Of a stretch of 63,451 nt of DNA, positions 25,907 through 35,095 are shown in pieces. Under the pieces are notes generated by a model, which saw only the letters and a program-made list of their open reading frames with translations, was not told where the DNA came from and searched no databases. The stretch covers positions 1 to 63,451 of the forward strand of contig NZ_CAUM01000043.1 in NCBI RefSeq assembly GCF_000350085.1. Reading direction: 5' to 3'. The number at the start of each line of letters is the position of its first letter. Within the stretch, counting starts at the first letter, position 1. The stretch is from Mesorhizobium metallidurans STM 2683. Its GTDB lineage: Bacteria; Pseudomonadota; Alphaproteobacteria; Rhizobiales; Rhizobiaceae. A program made the translations under genes and the position numbers.

Positions 25907-27232
25907 ATGATGCGGAAACTGTCGCTTCTGTTTGCCGGTGCGCTGATGGGCGCATCCGCGATGAGCCTGGTCTATGGCGCGCCAAGCTCGACGGCGAACG
26001 CTGCGGGCTCCGAGACCTACAAGCAACTGGCGATCTTCGGCGACATCTTCGAGCGGGTGCGGGCGCAATATGTGACGCCGCCCGACGACAAGTCGCTGGT
26101 CGAGAACGCCATCAACGGCATGCTTACGTCGCTCGACCCGCACTCCTCCTACATGAATTCGGAAGAAGCGCAGGACATGCGCGTGCAGACCAAGGGTGAG
26201 TTCGGCGGCCTCGGCATCGAGGTCACCATGGAGAACGACCTGGTCAAGGTGATCACGCCGATCGACGACACGCCTGCCGCCAAGGCGGGTGTGCTGGCCG
26301 GCGATTACATTGCCAAGATCGACGGCGACGAGGTTCGCGGCCTGACCCTCAACGACGCGGTTGAGAAGATGCGTGGGCCGGTCAACACGCCGATCAAGCT
26401 CACCATCCTGCGCCAGGGCGCCGACAAGCCGATCGAGCTGACGGTGGTGCGCGACATCATCAAGGTCAAGGCGGTCAAGTTCCGGGTCGAGAACGACATC
26501 GGCTACATGAAGATCACCTCCTTCACCGAAAAGACCTATGACGACCTCGAGAACGCCATCGACACCATCAAGAAGCAGGTGCCGAACGACAAGCTCAAGG
26601 GCTATGTGCTCGATCTCAGGCTCAACCCCGGTGGCCTGCTCGACCAGGCGGTGAGCGTGTCCGACGCCTTCCTCGACCGCGGCGAGATCGTCTCGACGCG
26701 CGGCCGCGATCCGAAGGACGTTACCCGCTTCGACGCGCGGCCGGGCGACGACATCGGCGGCAAGCCGCTGATCGTGCTTGTCAATGGCGGCTCGGCCAGT
26801 GCGTCCGAAATCGTCGCCGGCGCGCTGCAGGATTTGCGCCGTGCCACGGTGGTCGGAACGCAATCCTTCGGCAAGGGCTCGGTGCAGACCATCATCCCGC
26901 TTGGCGAGAACGGCGCGCTGCGCCTGACGACGGCGCTCTATTACACGCCGTCAGGCAAGTCGATCCAGGGCAAGGGCATCACGCCCGACATCAAGGTCGA
27001 CCAGCCGCTGCCGGCGGAACTGCAGGGCAGGGACCTGACGCGCGGCGAATCGGACCTCAAGGGTCATATCAAGGGCGCTGATGAAGGCACGACCGGTTCG
27101 GGCTCGGCAGCCTATGTGCCACCGGAGCCGAAGGACGACCTGCAACTCATCTATGCCGAGCAGCTTCTGCGCGGCGAAAAGACCGATCCGGCGTTCCCGC
27201 CGAATCCGGACAAGGCTGTGCTGAACCAGTAA
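25907..27232 (+). CDS. ctpA: Carboxy-terminal processing protease CtpA (S41)
   Basis: A 441-residue S41 peptidase, a periplasmic protease of envelope proteins. A signal peptide (residues 1-33, SLLFAGALMGASAMSLV) is followed by the helical cap, a PDZ domain (FGGLGIEVTMENDLVKVI to about 165) and the catalytic core. The nucleophile Ser is in GGSASASEIVAGAL and the general base Lys in GTQSFGKGSVQTI, 25 residues later. A low-complexity tail follows. It is coupled to the EnvC-like gene (stop at 25905, start at 25907), with GGAAGGA as ribosome-binding site. Confidence 0.96.
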   Translation: MMRKLSLLFAGALMGASAMSLVYGAPSSTANAAGSETYKQLAIFGDIFERVRAQYVTPPDDKSLVENAINGMLTSLDPHSSYMNSEEAQDMRVQTKGEFGGLGIEVTMENDLVKVITPIDDTPAAKAGVLAGDYIAKIDGDEVRGLTLNDAVEKMRGPVNTPIKLTILRQGADKPIELTVVRDIIKVKAVKFRVENDIGYMKITSFTEKTYDDLENAIDTIKKQVPNDKLKGYVLDLRLNPGGLLDQAVSVSDAFLDRGEIVSTRGRDPKDVTRFDARPGDDIGGKPLIVLVNGGSASASEIVAGALQDLRRATVVGTQSFGKGSVQTIIPLGENGALRLTTALYYTPSGKSIQGKGITPDIKVDQPLPAELQGRDLTRGESDLKGHIKGADEGTTGSGSAAYVPPEPKDDLQLIYAEQLLRGEKTDPAFPPNPDKAVLNQ

Positions 27233-27258
27233 AGGTCGACCGGCCGGGCCCTTTGTTT

Positions 27259-27309
27259 GGATGCATGTCGTTGTCCCGAAACCGGGACCACTTTTGGGCG
27301 ACATGCATT
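27259..27309. repeat. Palindromic repeat (family C)
   Basis: Ends GGATGCATGTCG and CGACATGCATTG flank a CCCGAAACCGGGACC core that itself forms a hairpin. It lies after ctpA and may end or stabilise the transcript. Confidence 0.8.
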
Positions 27310-27404
27310 GGAGGTCTGGCCGCCTGATCGAAGCAATGCGATGCTGCCGGGGCCGCGAGGTTCCGGCAGTTTGATTCGGGGATTGCGGCAACATTTTTTT
27401 GATT

Positions 27405-27453
27405 GCGCATGATCCTTTCCGAAAAGTGGGCCCCGCTTTTCGGGGTCATGCGC
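27405..27453. repeat. Palindromic repeat GCGCATGATCC...GGGTCATGCGC (family D)
   Basis: A 49-base palindrome (TGCGCATGATCCTTTCCGAA paired with the later CTTTTCGGGGTCATGCGC) between ctpA and the deacetylase-like gene. Relatives are at 53477-53518, 57170-57216 and, more weakly, 57875-57958. It ends just upstream of the likely TTG start of the next gene. Confidence 0.8.
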
Positions 27454-27465
27454 GGGGGATGCGGC

Positions 27466-28635
27466 TTGGCTGACATCGGCAAGGATATCGAACGCCCGCT
27501 CGGACAGGCTATCCGGCCGACACGCGCGGCCAGCAGCAAGATCAGCGGCCCCGCGGTTGCGGCTGCGCTTGTCGTACTGGCGGTGATCGGCGTCTCCGGC
27601 GCCATCGCGCTGCGCGAGAAGCCGTTTCGAAAGCCGGAGGTCGTCGCTGTTTCGACGCCGAAGGTGACGGACGCCGCCGCGCCGGCGACCGAGCCAGCGC
27701 CGGCGCCGAAAGCGGAAGCAGCGCCCAAGACCGGCGGCCCGCAGATCATCCATGTCGAGACCGAAGAGGGCGATACTCCTCCTAAAGCCGCGATCGTCAT
27801 CCGTGACCCTTCGGCCATCGGCCAGAACCTGAAAATCGCGCATCTTCCCGACAGGGCGCTGATCGAAGCCAGCGATACCGGCCCGTTGCCGGTCCGCGCC
27901 GCCGATGGCAGGCGGCCGTTCGATGTCTATGCGCGGCCGTGGTCCGGGGCGCGCGGCGCACGTGTTGCGATCGTCATCGGCGGGCTCGCCGTGTCGCAGA
28001 CCGGTACGCAGGCAGCCATCGCCAAGCTGCCGGCGGAGGTGACGCTGGCGTTCGCGCCGCAAGGCAACAGCATCGGCCGCTGGATGCAGGCGGCGCGGCA
28101 GGGCGGCCATGAGATCGTCATGCAGGTGCCGCTCGAGCCATTCGACTATCCGAACGTCAATCCCGGCCGCAACACGCTGACGATCACGGCGAGCCCGGAC
28201 GAGAATTTGAAGAGCCTGCGCTGGGCGCTGTCGCGGACGACCAACTATACCGGCGTGATGAACTATATGGGCGCGCGTTTCTCGGCCGACGCGATGGCGA
28301 TGGGTCCGTTCATGGCCGAGCTCGGCAAGCGCGGCCTGGCCTATGTCGACGACGGTTCGTCAGCACGCAGCCTCGCCCCCGAACTGGCGCTGAAGGACGG
28401 CGTGCCGTTCGTGGCAGGCGATACGGCGATCGACGCCGTGCAGGATCGTGGCGCCATTCTCAAGAAGCTGGACCAACTCGAAGCGACCGCCCGCGCGAAG
28501 GGCTCGGCCGTCGGCATCGGCTCGGCCTTCGACATCACGGTCGACACGGTGGCGTCCTGGGTGATCGAGGCCAGGAAGCGCGGTATCGAAATCGTGCCGA
28601 TTTCGGCAGTGGCGATAGATCCGCAAAAAGGTTGA
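27466..28635 (+). CDS. Divergent polysaccharide deacetylase family protein
   Basis: A 389-residue protein with an N-terminal membrane anchor ([19 protein letters not shown]), a Pro/Ala-rich linker and a C-terminal divergent polysaccharide deacetylase domain (about 155-385) containing [31 protein letters not shown] and [11 protein letters not shown]. The family usually reads VALVIDD at the first site; the Asp is replaced by Gly here (IVIGG), so catalysis is doubtful. Its cellular role is unknown. TTG at 27466 is preferred because GGGGGAT precedes it and earlier starts fall in the palindromic repeat. It follows ctpA, the usual neighbour. Confidence 0.85.
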   Translation: MADIGKDIERPLGQAIRPTRAASSKISGPAVAAALVVLAVIGVSGAIALREKPFRKPEVVAVSTPKVTDAAAPATEPAPAPKAEAAPKTGGPQIIHVETEEGDTPPKAAIVIRDPSAIGQNLKIAHLPDRALIEASDTGPLPVRAADGRRPFDVYARPWSGARGARVAIVIGGLAVSQTGTQAAIAKLPAEVTLAFAPQGNSIGRWMQAARQGGHEIVMQVPLEPFDYPNVNPGRNTLTITASPDENLKSLRWALSRTTNYTGVMNYMGARFSADAMAMGPFMAELGKRGLAYVDDGSSARSLAPELALKDGVPFVAGDTAIDAVQDRGAILKKLDQLEATARAKGSAVGIGSAFDITVDTVASWVIEARKRGIEIVPISAVAIDPQKG

Positions 28636-28637
28636 GC

Positions 28638-29162
28638 ATGGCGAAGGCAAAAAAGAAGATCGACCCCGAGACGCTGCCTTATCGCCCTTGCGTTGGGCTG
28701 ATGATCCTAAATGCCGAGGGTCTGGTCTGGGTCGGCCACCGTATTGCCGAACCGGACAGCGAATTCGCTGGCACGACTCAGCTCTGGCAAATGCCGCAAG
28801 GCGGCATCGACAAGGGCGAGGAGCCGCTGCAGGCGGCGGAGCGCGAACTGTATGAAGAGACCGGCATGCGCTCGGTCTCGCTGCTGGCAGAGGCGCCGCG
28901 CTGGATCAATTACGATCTGCCTGCGCATCTGGTCGGCATCGCCTTCAAGGGCCGATATCGCGGTCAGACGCAAAAATGGTTTGCCTTCCGCTTCCATGGC
29001 GACGCAAGCGAAGTCCAGATCAATCCGCCGCCGGGCGGCCACACCGCCGAGTTCGACAAATGGGCGTGGCGGCCGATGCAGGAACTGCCCGACCTGGTCG
29101 TGCCATTCAAGCGCAAGGTCTATGAGGACGTGGTGGCGGCGTTCCGGCATCTGGTGACGTAG
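28638..29162 (+). CDS. rppH: RNA 5' pyrophosphohydrolase RppH
   Basis: A 174-residue Nudix hydrolase that removes pyrophosphate from the 5' end of mRNA and so starts its decay. The Nudix box [22 protein letters not shown] is complete (positions 28800-28865); [10 protein letters not shown] before it and the W-rich [11 protein letters not shown] stretch mark the RppH/IalA type. ATG at 28638 follows the stop of the preceding gene by 2 bases, so the two are translationally coupled. In Bartonella the homologue was called invasion protein IalA. Confidence 0.96.
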   Translation: MAKAKKKIDPETLPYRPCVGLMILNAEGLVWVGHRIAEPDSEFAGTTQLWQMPQGGIDKGEEPLQAAERELYEETGMRSVSLLAEAPRWINYDLPAHLVGIAFKGRYRGQTQKWFAFRFHGDASEVQINPPPGGHTAEFDKWAWRPMQELPDLVVPFKRKVYEDVVAAFRHLVT

Positions 29163-29248
29163 CCGCCTGTGATCTGCCGTGCCGGCCATGGTTGATGCGT
29201 CGGCAGCATCGCCTTATTGATGGCCGATCCGCTGCGAGCGAGGTCGGC

Positions 29249-30400
29249 ATGAACGACGTTCGAAAGAAATCCGTTCCGGAAGGGGCCGCTGGCGAAGGCG
29301 CCACGGTTAGCGATCCGGCGGCCGGCGCGATCCTGACCATCGATCTCGGTGCGATCCGTGAGAATTACCGGCGGCTGAAGGCACGGCTGGACGGCCCCCG
29401 CTGCGCCGGCGTCGTCAAGGCCGATGGCTACGGGCTCGGCGCCGGGCAAGTGGCGGCGGCGCTGGCCAGGGAAGGCTGCGACATATTCTTTGTCGCATTT
29501 GTGAGCGAAGGGATCGTCCTGCGCCGCGTGCTGGGTTCTGTGCCCGCCATCCATGTGCTGAACGGCGTAGCGCCCGGCGCGGAAGGCGAAGCGGAGGCGG
29601 CTAGGCTCACCGCCGTCATCAACAGTGTGGAGCAGCTGGCGGCTTGGCGCGCGGCGGCGCGGCGCGCCGGTAGGAAATTGCCCGCGGCGATCCAGGTCGA
29701 CAGCGGCATGGCGCGGCTCGGCATGGCGGCGGTGGAAGTGGAGGCCATCGCGGGCGATCCGCAGGCTTTCGATGGTATCGACATGACCTTGGTGATGAGC
29801 CATCTGGCTTGCGCCGATGAACCCGCGCATCCGGCCAATGAGCAGCAGCGGCTGGAATTCGAGCGGCTGCGTAAAAAGCTGCCGAAGGCGCCGGCTTCGC
29901 TTGCCAACTCCTCCGGGATCTTTCTTGAACCGCGCTTTCACTATGACCTCGCTCGTCCAGGTGCTGCGCTCTACGGCATCAATCCGACGCCGGCCGAGCC
30001 GAACCCGATGCTGCCAGTAGTGCGATTGCAGGCCAAGGTCATCCAGACGCGAATGCTGGAGGCGGGTGCCGGTGTCGGCTACGGCCATAGTTTCCATACG
30101 CCGGCTCCGCTGGCTGCCGCGACGATCTCATTCGGCTATGCCGACGGCTGGCATCGACGTGCCGCCTCGGCCGCCTGGTTCGAAGGCGTGCGGCTGCCTT
30201 TCCTCGGACGCGTGTCGATGGATTCGATCATCCTCGACATTTCGGCGCTGCCGCCCGGCAGACTGAAGGCGGGCAATCTGGTCGAACTGATCGGGCCATC
30301 GCGGACGGTGGACCAGGCGGCCGGCCATGCCGGCACCATCGGCTACGAAATCCTGACCAGTCTCGGCCATCGCTTCCACCGGCGCTACCTGAACGGCTAA
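29249..30400 (+). CDS. alr: Alanine racemase
   Basis: A 383-residue fold-type III PLP enzyme that interconverts L- and D-alanine. The PLP lysine is in GVVKADGYGLGA (residue about 58), the substrate/cofactor segment is QVDSGMARLGM, and the second-subunit catalytic Tyr lies in AGAGVGYGHSF. The start is taken at 29249 (MNDVRKKS), with a GAGG upstream; ATG-like codons from 29192 would add 19 residues. Being next to dadA suggests the catabolic, DadX-like role of feeding D-alanine to the dehydrogenase, though it may also supply the cell wall. Confidence 0.94.
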   Translation: MNDVRKKSVPEGAAGEGATVSDPAAGAILTIDLGAIRENYRRLKARLDGPRCAGVVKADGYGLGAGQVAAALAREGCDIFFVAFVSEGIVLRRVLGSVPAIHVLNGVAPGAEGEAEAARLTAVINSVEQLAAWRAAARRAGRKLPAAIQVDSGMARLGMAAVEVEAIAGDPQAFDGIDMTLVMSHLACADEPAHPANEQQRLEFERLRKKLPKAPASLANSSGIFLEPRFHYDLARPGAALYGINPTPAEPNPMLPVVRLQAKVIQTRMLEAGAGVGYGHSFHTPAPLAAATISFGYADGWHRRAASAAWFEGVRLPFLGRVSMDSIILDISALPPGRLKAGNLVELIGPSRTVDQAAGHAGTIGYEILTSLGHRFHRRYLNG

Positions 30401-30508
30401 AGCGCGACACGCGGCCCCCTTGGCGGGCGCTGTAAAATCCGGCAGACAGAACATGATGATGGCCCGCGCCTCAAACCCGGACAGAATGTCGTTGCGGAGA
30501 GTTATGCG

Positions 30509-31765
30509 ATGAAGATCTTCGTGCTGGGCGGTGGCGTGATCGGGGTCACCACTGCCTATTTCCTGGCCGAGGCCGGCCATCAGGTGACGGTGATCGACCG
30601 CCAGAAAGGTCCAGCGCTCGAAACCAGCTTCGCCAATGCCGGCGAGATCTCGCCGGGCTACGCCTCGCCATGGGCCGGGCCTGGCGTTCCGCTGAAGGCG
30701 ATCAAGTGGCTCTTGATGAAGCATGGCCCGCTGGTGGTGCGGCCGACGCTGGACCCGCATATGTGGATATGGCTGGTCAAGATGCTGCGCAACTGCACCA
30801 CCGAGCGCTATGCGCTGAACAAGGCGCGTATGGTACCGCTGGCGGAGTACAGCCGCGATACGCTGAAGGCGCTGCGCGAGGCGACCGGCATCGCCTATGA
30901 CGAGCGCGCCAAGGGGACGCTGCAGCTGTTCCGCACGCAACAGCAGCTCGACGGCACATCAGGCGATGTCGAAGTGCTGAAGAGCTATGGCGTCTCCTAC
31001 GAGATCCTCGATCCCGACGGCTGCATCGCGGCCGAGCCGGGGCTGGCGGGGGTGCGCGAAAAGTTCGTCGGCGGCCTGCGGTTGCCGGGCGACGAAACCG
31101 GCGACTGCAAGATGTTCACCGACCGCATGGCCGAGCTCTGCGTGGCGCGCGGCGTCACCTTCGAATACGACGTATCGATCAGGCGCATCATCAGGAACCG
31201 CAACCGCATCGCCAACATCAGCACAAGCAAGGGCTGGAGAGCCGCCGATGCCTATGTGATGGCGATGGGCAGCTATTCGGCCGGGTTCATGCGCCAGCTG
31301 AAGCGGCCGATCCCGGTCTATCCGGTCAAGGGCTATTCGATCACCGTGCCGATCAAGGATGCCGCCGTCGCGCCGGTGTCGACGGTGATGGACGAAACCT
31401 ACAAGGTGGCGATCACCAGGCTTGGCGACCGCATCAGGGTCGGTGGCACGGCGGAGATTTCCGGCTTCGACCTCGAACTGCATGAATCGCGGCGCCGCAC
31501 CCTCGAACACTCGGTCGGCGATCTTTTTCCAGGCAGCGGCGACATGCGAGCGGCGACCTTCTGGTGCGGGCTGCGGCCGATGACGCCCGACGGGCCGCCG
31601 CTGATCGGCCGCACCGAATTCTCCAACCTCTATCTCAACACCGGCCACGGCACGCTCGGCTGGACGATGGCCTGCGGCTCGGCCAAGGTGCTGGCCGACA
31701 TCATCTCCAGCCGCGTGCCGGACATCGATGTCCGGGATCTCGGACCGGAACGATACGTGAAGTAG
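30509..31765 (+). CDS. dadA: D-amino acid dehydrogenase
   Basis: A 418-residue FAD enzyme that oxidises D-alanine and other D-amino acids and passes electrons to the respiratory chain. The N-terminal dinucleotide-binding motif [20 protein letters not shown], the [20 protein letters not shown] stretch and the late [16 protein letters not shown] with [19 protein letters not shown] are diagnostic for DadA. It lies 108 bases after alr on the same strand; together they form an alanine catabolic pair. An lrp regulator, often next to it in other bacteria, is not seen. Confidence 0.96.
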   Translation: MKIFVLGGGVIGVTTAYFLAEAGHQVTVIDRQKGPALETSFANAGEISPGYASPWAGPGVPLKAIKWLLMKHGPLVVRPTLDPHMWIWLVKMLRNCTTERYALNKARMVPLAEYSRDTLKALREATGIAYDERAKGTLQLFRTQQQLDGTSGDVEVLKSYGVSYEILDPDGCIAAEPGLAGVREKFVGGLRLPGDETGDCKMFTDRMAELCVARGVTFEYDVSIRRIIRNRNRIANISTSKGWRAADAYVMAMGSYSAGFMRQLKRPIPVYPVKGYSITVPIKDAAVAPVSTVMDETYKVAITRLGDRIRVGGTAEISGFDLELHESRRRTLEHSVGDLFPGSGDMRAATFWCGLRPMTPDGPPLIGRTEFSNLYLNTGHGTLGWTMACGSAKVLADIISSRVPDIDVRDLGPERYVK

Positions 31766-31808
31766 AGCCTGGGCAGTGGTCCAGAGCTTTCCGAGGCTGG
31801 CGGGACAG

Positions 31809-31858
31809 CACCCCCTCTGTCCTGCCGGACATCTCCCCCGCAAGGGGGGAGATCGGAT
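31809..31858. repeat. Single arm of family B inverted repeat
   Basis: Fifty bases, CACCCCCTCTGTCCTGCCGG and onward to GGGGGGAGATCGGATG, correspond to one arm of the elements at 20174-20329 and 33107-33264. The second arm is missing. Confidence 0.75.
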
Positions 31859-32011
31859 GTCACCTTGGTTTTCGCCAACGCCGAAGACGAAAGGCGATGG
31901 ACGCGCCATTGCATAGCGGACGGATCTGGGCAGCTCCGCTTCCGGCACCTTCGTCCATGAGTTGGCGCAGGCGGAAAGCGCCAGCAAGAGGATCGCAAGA
32001 ACGGCTCGCAT
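31859..32011 (-). pseudogene. Possible lipoprotein cut by a family B repeat
   Basis: ATG at 32011 opens MRAVLAILLLALSACANSW, a lipoprotein signal with lipobox LSAC. About 30 further residues (VPEAELPRSVRYAMARPSPF) follow before the frame enters the family B repeat arm at 31858 and then the antisense of dadA. The layout suggests a small lipoprotein gene whose 3' part was lost or replaced when the repeat arrived. No close family is recognised and the start has a poor ribosome-binding site. Confidence 0.35.
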
Positions 32012-32133
32012 GTCTACCCGCGCCAGCTTTCCCCAGAAATGCCCTGTCCGGCGCGGCGGCACAAACAAGGCGTCGGCAACAGCGCATCGCCACACTCGCC
32101 GACTTTGTGGCGAGGAAAAGGTTCGGTTGCTCT

Positions 32134-32183
32134 TGATGCATGTCGTTGTCCCAAAACTGGTTCCCCTTACGGGCGGCATGCAT
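32134..32183. repeat. Palindromic repeat (family C)
   Basis: GATGCATGTCGTTGTCCC at the left and GGGCGGCATGCATC at the right form inverted ends, with one mismatch against the other family C copies. It abuts the stop codon of the LysR gene (32183-32185). Confidence 0.75.
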
Positions 32184-33064
32184 CACGCAAACAATCCCCG
32201 TTCTTTTTCCACTGCCTTGGTGATGAAGCTGGCGACAAGCTGGACGCGGCGAAGCGGCCTGACCGATTCGTGATAGACCAGCCAGTAGGCACGGCGGATG
32301 GGCGCGACGATGTCGACGGGCACCAGTTCCGGCATTGAGCGGGCGATGAAGGTGTGCAGGATGCCGATGCCGGCGCCGGAACGCACAGCCTCGGCCTGGC
32401 CGAGCGCGGAGGAAATGGCGAAGCTGGTGCGCCATGCCGCGCTGAATTCGGCGGCATAGTCGAGCGAGGGGCTGACGATGAGGTCCGGCACATAGCCGAT
32501 CAGGCTGTGCCGGCCGAGCTCGGCAGGCGTCTGCGGCAAGCCATGCGCTTCGGCATAGGCCTTGGACGCGAACAGGCCGAGCGTGTAGTCGACCAGCTTT
32601 CCCGCCACCAGCCTGCCTTCCGTCGGCCGCTCCACGGTGATGGCGATGTCGGCTTCGCGCCTGGACAGCGAGAAGGAGCGCGGCACCGGCACCAACTGGA
32701 TGGTGAGTTCGCGGTGCAGGGCCGTCAGCGCGCCGAGACGCCCGGCCAGGAAAGCGACTCCGAAACCGTCCGGCGCGCCGATGCGCACGGTGCCCGAGAC
32801 GTCGTCGCCTTCGCCGGCAACCGTGGAGCGCGCGGCGATCATGTCGCCCTCCATGCGCTCGGCGATGTCGAGGAAGCGCTCGCCCGCCGGCGTCAGCTCG
32901 CTGCCGGTGGTGAGCCGGCGAAAGAGTTTCGTCCGGAGCGCTTCCTCGAGCGCGGCGATGCGGCGCGAGACGGTGGCGTGGTTGAGCTCCAGGCGCCTGG
33001 CCGCGCCAAGGATCTGGCCGGCTCGCGCCACGGCGAGAAAGATGCGGACGTCATCCCAGTTCAT
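32183..33064 (-). CDS. LysR-family transcriptional regulator
   Basis: A 293-residue LysR-type regulator. The N-terminal winged helix reads DVRIFLAVARAGQILGAARR followed by LNHATVSRRIAALE, and the effector domain begins near residue 92 (GTVRIGAPDGFGVAFLAGRL). It is divergent from mmsA, and LysR proteins often control the divergently placed gene, so a role in regulating methylmalonate-semialdehyde dehydrogenase is likely but not shown. A family B repeat fills part of the shared promoter region. Confidence 0.92.
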   Translation of the reverse strand: MNWDDVRIFLAVARAGQILGAARRLELNHATVSRRIAALEEALRTKLFRRLTTGSELTPAGERFLDIAERMEGDMIAARSTVAGEGDDVSGTVRIGAPDGFGVAFLAGRLGALTALHRELTIQLVPVPRSFSLSRREADIAITVERPTEGRLVAGKLVDYTLGLFASKAYAEAHGLPQTPAELGRHSLIGYVPDLIVSPSLDYAAEFSAAWRTSFAISSALGQAEAVRSGAGIGILHTFIARSMPELVPVDIVAPIRRAYWLVYHESVRPLRRVQLVASFITKAVEKERGLFA

Positions 33065-33106
33065 GAGGATGGTCCGGGCAATGACGGTTACGGCAGCGCT
33101 CTACGG

Positions 33107-33264
33107 CGCCCCCCTCTGTCCTGCCGGACATCTCCCCCTCAAGGGGGGAGATTGGCAATTTCGCCGCTGGCATTTCTTCTACTGTAGTGAAGGTTTGCGA
33201 AGGCGGGCGTGACAGCCGATCTCCCCCCTTGAGGGGGAGATGTCCGGCAGGACAGAGGGGGGCG
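33107..33264. repeat. Long inverted repeat element (family B)
   Basis: Two near-perfect complementary arms, 33107-33156 and 33215-33264, separated by 58 bases. It is the closest relative of the element at 20174-20329. It lies inside the LysR-mmsA divergent promoter region, which holds no gene between 33065 and 33443. Confidence 0.85.
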
Positions 33265-33443
33265 GTGAAGGAACTCAATTTCTCAATCCTTAGGCAGGGG
33301 CCCGCGCACCTACCATTTGCGAGGATTGATGCGCAGTCGTCAATCGCTATCTATTTTCCGCACAACGGTTGCGTTCTGGCTCGCGTTGCCATCGTGCGCA
33401 CAAAGGCGGACAATGGTTCATCACAAATCCAGGGAGAGAAACC

Positions 33444-34940
33444 ATGATCGAGTACGGTCATTTCATTGGCGGCAAGCGTGTCGCCGGGACCAGCGGCCGC
33501 AAGCAGGATGTCATGCAGCCGATGGACGGCTCGGTGCGCGGCACGGTGGCGCTGGCTTCGCAGGCTGAGCTGCGCGCGGCGGTCGCCAATGCCAAGGAAG
33601 CGCAGCCCAAATGGGCGGCGACCAATCCGCAGCGGCGCGTGCGCGTGCTGATGAAGTTCCTTGAACTGGTCGCCAGGGACTATGACGAACTGGCCGACAT
33701 CCTGGCGCGCGAACATGGCAAGACCATCGCCGACGCCAAGGGCGATATCCAGCGCGGCCTCGAAGTGGTCGAGGTCTGCATCGGCGCGCCGCATATGATG
33801 AAGGGCGAATTCACCGACGGCGCCGGCCCCGGCATCGACGTCTATTCGATGCGCCAGCCGCTCGGCGTAGTTGCCGGCATCACGCCGTTCAATTTTCCGG
33901 CGATGATCCCGCTGTGGAAGATCGCGCCGGCGATCGCTTGCGGCAACGCCTTCATCCTGAAGCCGTCGGAGCGCGATCCGGGCGTACCGATGCGCATTGC
34001 CGAACTGTTCATCGAGGCCGGCCTGCCGGCGGGTATCCTCAACGTCGTCAATGGCGACAAGGACGTGGTCGACGCCATCCTCGACGATCCTGATATCAAG
34101 GCCATCGGCTTTGTCGGCTCGACACCGATCGCCCACTATATTTATTCGCGCGGTACCGCGTCGGGCAAGCGCGTGCAGTGCTTCGGCGGCGCCAAGAACC
34201 ACATGATCATCATGCCCGACGCCGACATGGACCAGGCCGTCGACGCGCTGATCGGCGCCGGCTACGGCTCGGCCGGCGAGCGCTGCATGGCGATCTCGGT
34301 CGCCGTCCCGGTCGGCAATGACACCGCCAACCGGCTGATGGAAAAGCTGATCCCGCGCGTCGAAAGCCTGAAGGTCGGTCCGTCGACGGATTCGTCGGCC
34401 GACTTCGGTCCGCTGGTGACGGCGCAGGCGCTGGAGCGGGTCAAGGGCTATGTCGACACCGGCGTCAAGGAAGGCGCCAAGCTGGTGGTCGACGGTCGCG
34501 GCTTCTCGATGCAGGGCTACGAGAAGGGCTATTACATGGGCGGCTGCCTGTTCGACAACGTGACCGCCGATATGCGCATCTACAAGGAGGAGATCTTTGG
34601 GCCGGTGCTCTCGGTGGTGCGTGCACCGACCTACGAGAATGCGATCAAGCTCGCGAACGACCATGAGATGGGCAATGGCGTCGCCATCTTCACCCGCGAT
34701 GGCGATGCGGCGCGCGACTTCGCCTCGCGGGTGCAGGTCGGCATGGTGGGCGTCAATGTGCCGATCCCGGTGCCGATCGCCTATTACACCTTCGGCGGCT
34801 GGAAGGCGTCTTCCTTCGGCGACCTCAACCAGCACGGCCCGGACGCGTTCCGCTTCTACACCAAAACCAAGACGGTGACCTCGCGCTGGCCGTCCGGCGT
34901 CAAGGACGGCGCAGAGTTCGTCATTCCGACGATGAACTAG
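33444..34940 (+). CDS. mmsA: CoA-acylating methylmalonate-semialdehyde dehydrogenase
   Basis: A 498-residue aldehyde dehydrogenase-family enzyme that converts methylmalonate semialdehyde to propionyl-CoA (and malonate semialdehyde to acetyl-CoA) in valine, thymine and myo-inositol breakdown. The N-terminal HFIGGKRVAGTSGRKQDVMQ, GVVAGITPFNFPAMIPLW, and the catalytic Cys in SAGERCMAISVAV are those of MmsA/IolA. ATG at 33444 has a GGGAGAGAAACC site. No other valine or inositol gene is adjacent. A hairpin terminator follows about 50 bases downstream. Confidence 0.96.
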   Translation: MIEYGHFIGGKRVAGTSGRKQDVMQPMDGSVRGTVALASQAELRAAVANAKEAQPKWAATNPQRRVRVLMKFLELVARDYDELADILAREHGKTIADAKGDIQRGLEVVEVCIGAPHMMKGEFTDGAGPGIDVYSMRQPLGVVAGITPFNFPAMIPLWKIAPAIACGNAFILKPSERDPGVPMRIAELFIEAGLPAGILNVVNGDKDVVDAILDDPDIKAIGFVGSTPIAHYIYSRGTASGKRVQCFGGAKNHMIIMPDADMDQAVDALIGAGYGSAGERCMAISVAVPVGNDTANRLMEKLIPRVESLKVGPSTDSSADFGPLVTAQALERVKGYVDTGVKEGAKLVVDGRGFSMQGYEKGYYMGGCLFDNVTADMRIYKEEIFGPVLSVVRAPTYENAIKLANDHEMGNGVAIFTRDGDAARDFASRVQVGMVGVNVPIPVPIAYYTFGGWKASSFGDLNQHGPDAFRFYTKTKTVTSRWPSGVKDGAEFVIPTMN

Positions 34941-34990
34941 CCGGACGATTTCATGGTTGCGCGTCCTCGCCGCCTGGCGACGGTCGAACA

Positions 34991-35028
34991 ATGAAGAGGG
35001 CGGGGCATTGGCTCCGCCCTCTTCATTT
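34991..35028 (+). terminator. Terminator hairpin after mmsA
   Basis: ATGAAGAGGGCGG (34991-35003) pairs perfectly with CCGCCCTCTTCAT (35014-35026), followed by a short TT. A 13-bp stem is strong, though the T run is short. Confidence 0.7.
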
Positions 35029-35043
35029 GCGCTCAGATTTCAC

Positions 35044-35071
35044 TTGTCTTGTTGGGTGAATGGAATATACT
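35044..35071 (+). promoter_or_regulatory. Candidate promoter of the second toxin-antitoxin pair
   Basis: TTGTCT (35044-35049) and TATACT (35066-35071) are spaced by 16 bases, a good housekeeping-type promoter. A start of transcription near 35078 would exclude the upstream ATG at 35060 and supports ATG at 35096 as the antitoxin start. Confidence 0.55.
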
Positions 35072-35095
35072 AAGGATATCCTACTGAAGGAAAGG

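Larger units (their letters stand above)
31766..32182. other. Intergenic region with repeat arms and a lipoprotein remnant
   Basis: These 417 bases between dadA and the LysR gene contain one arm of the family B repeat (31809-31858), the remnant described next, and a family C palindrome at the right end (32134-32183). No complete gene is seen. Confidence 0.6.

Noticed and set aside
30959..32179. A 406-codon minus-strand open frame opposite dadA
   Set aside because: It is antisense to dadA for most of its length and has no family resemblance; only the lipoprotein-like start at 32011 deserves mention.
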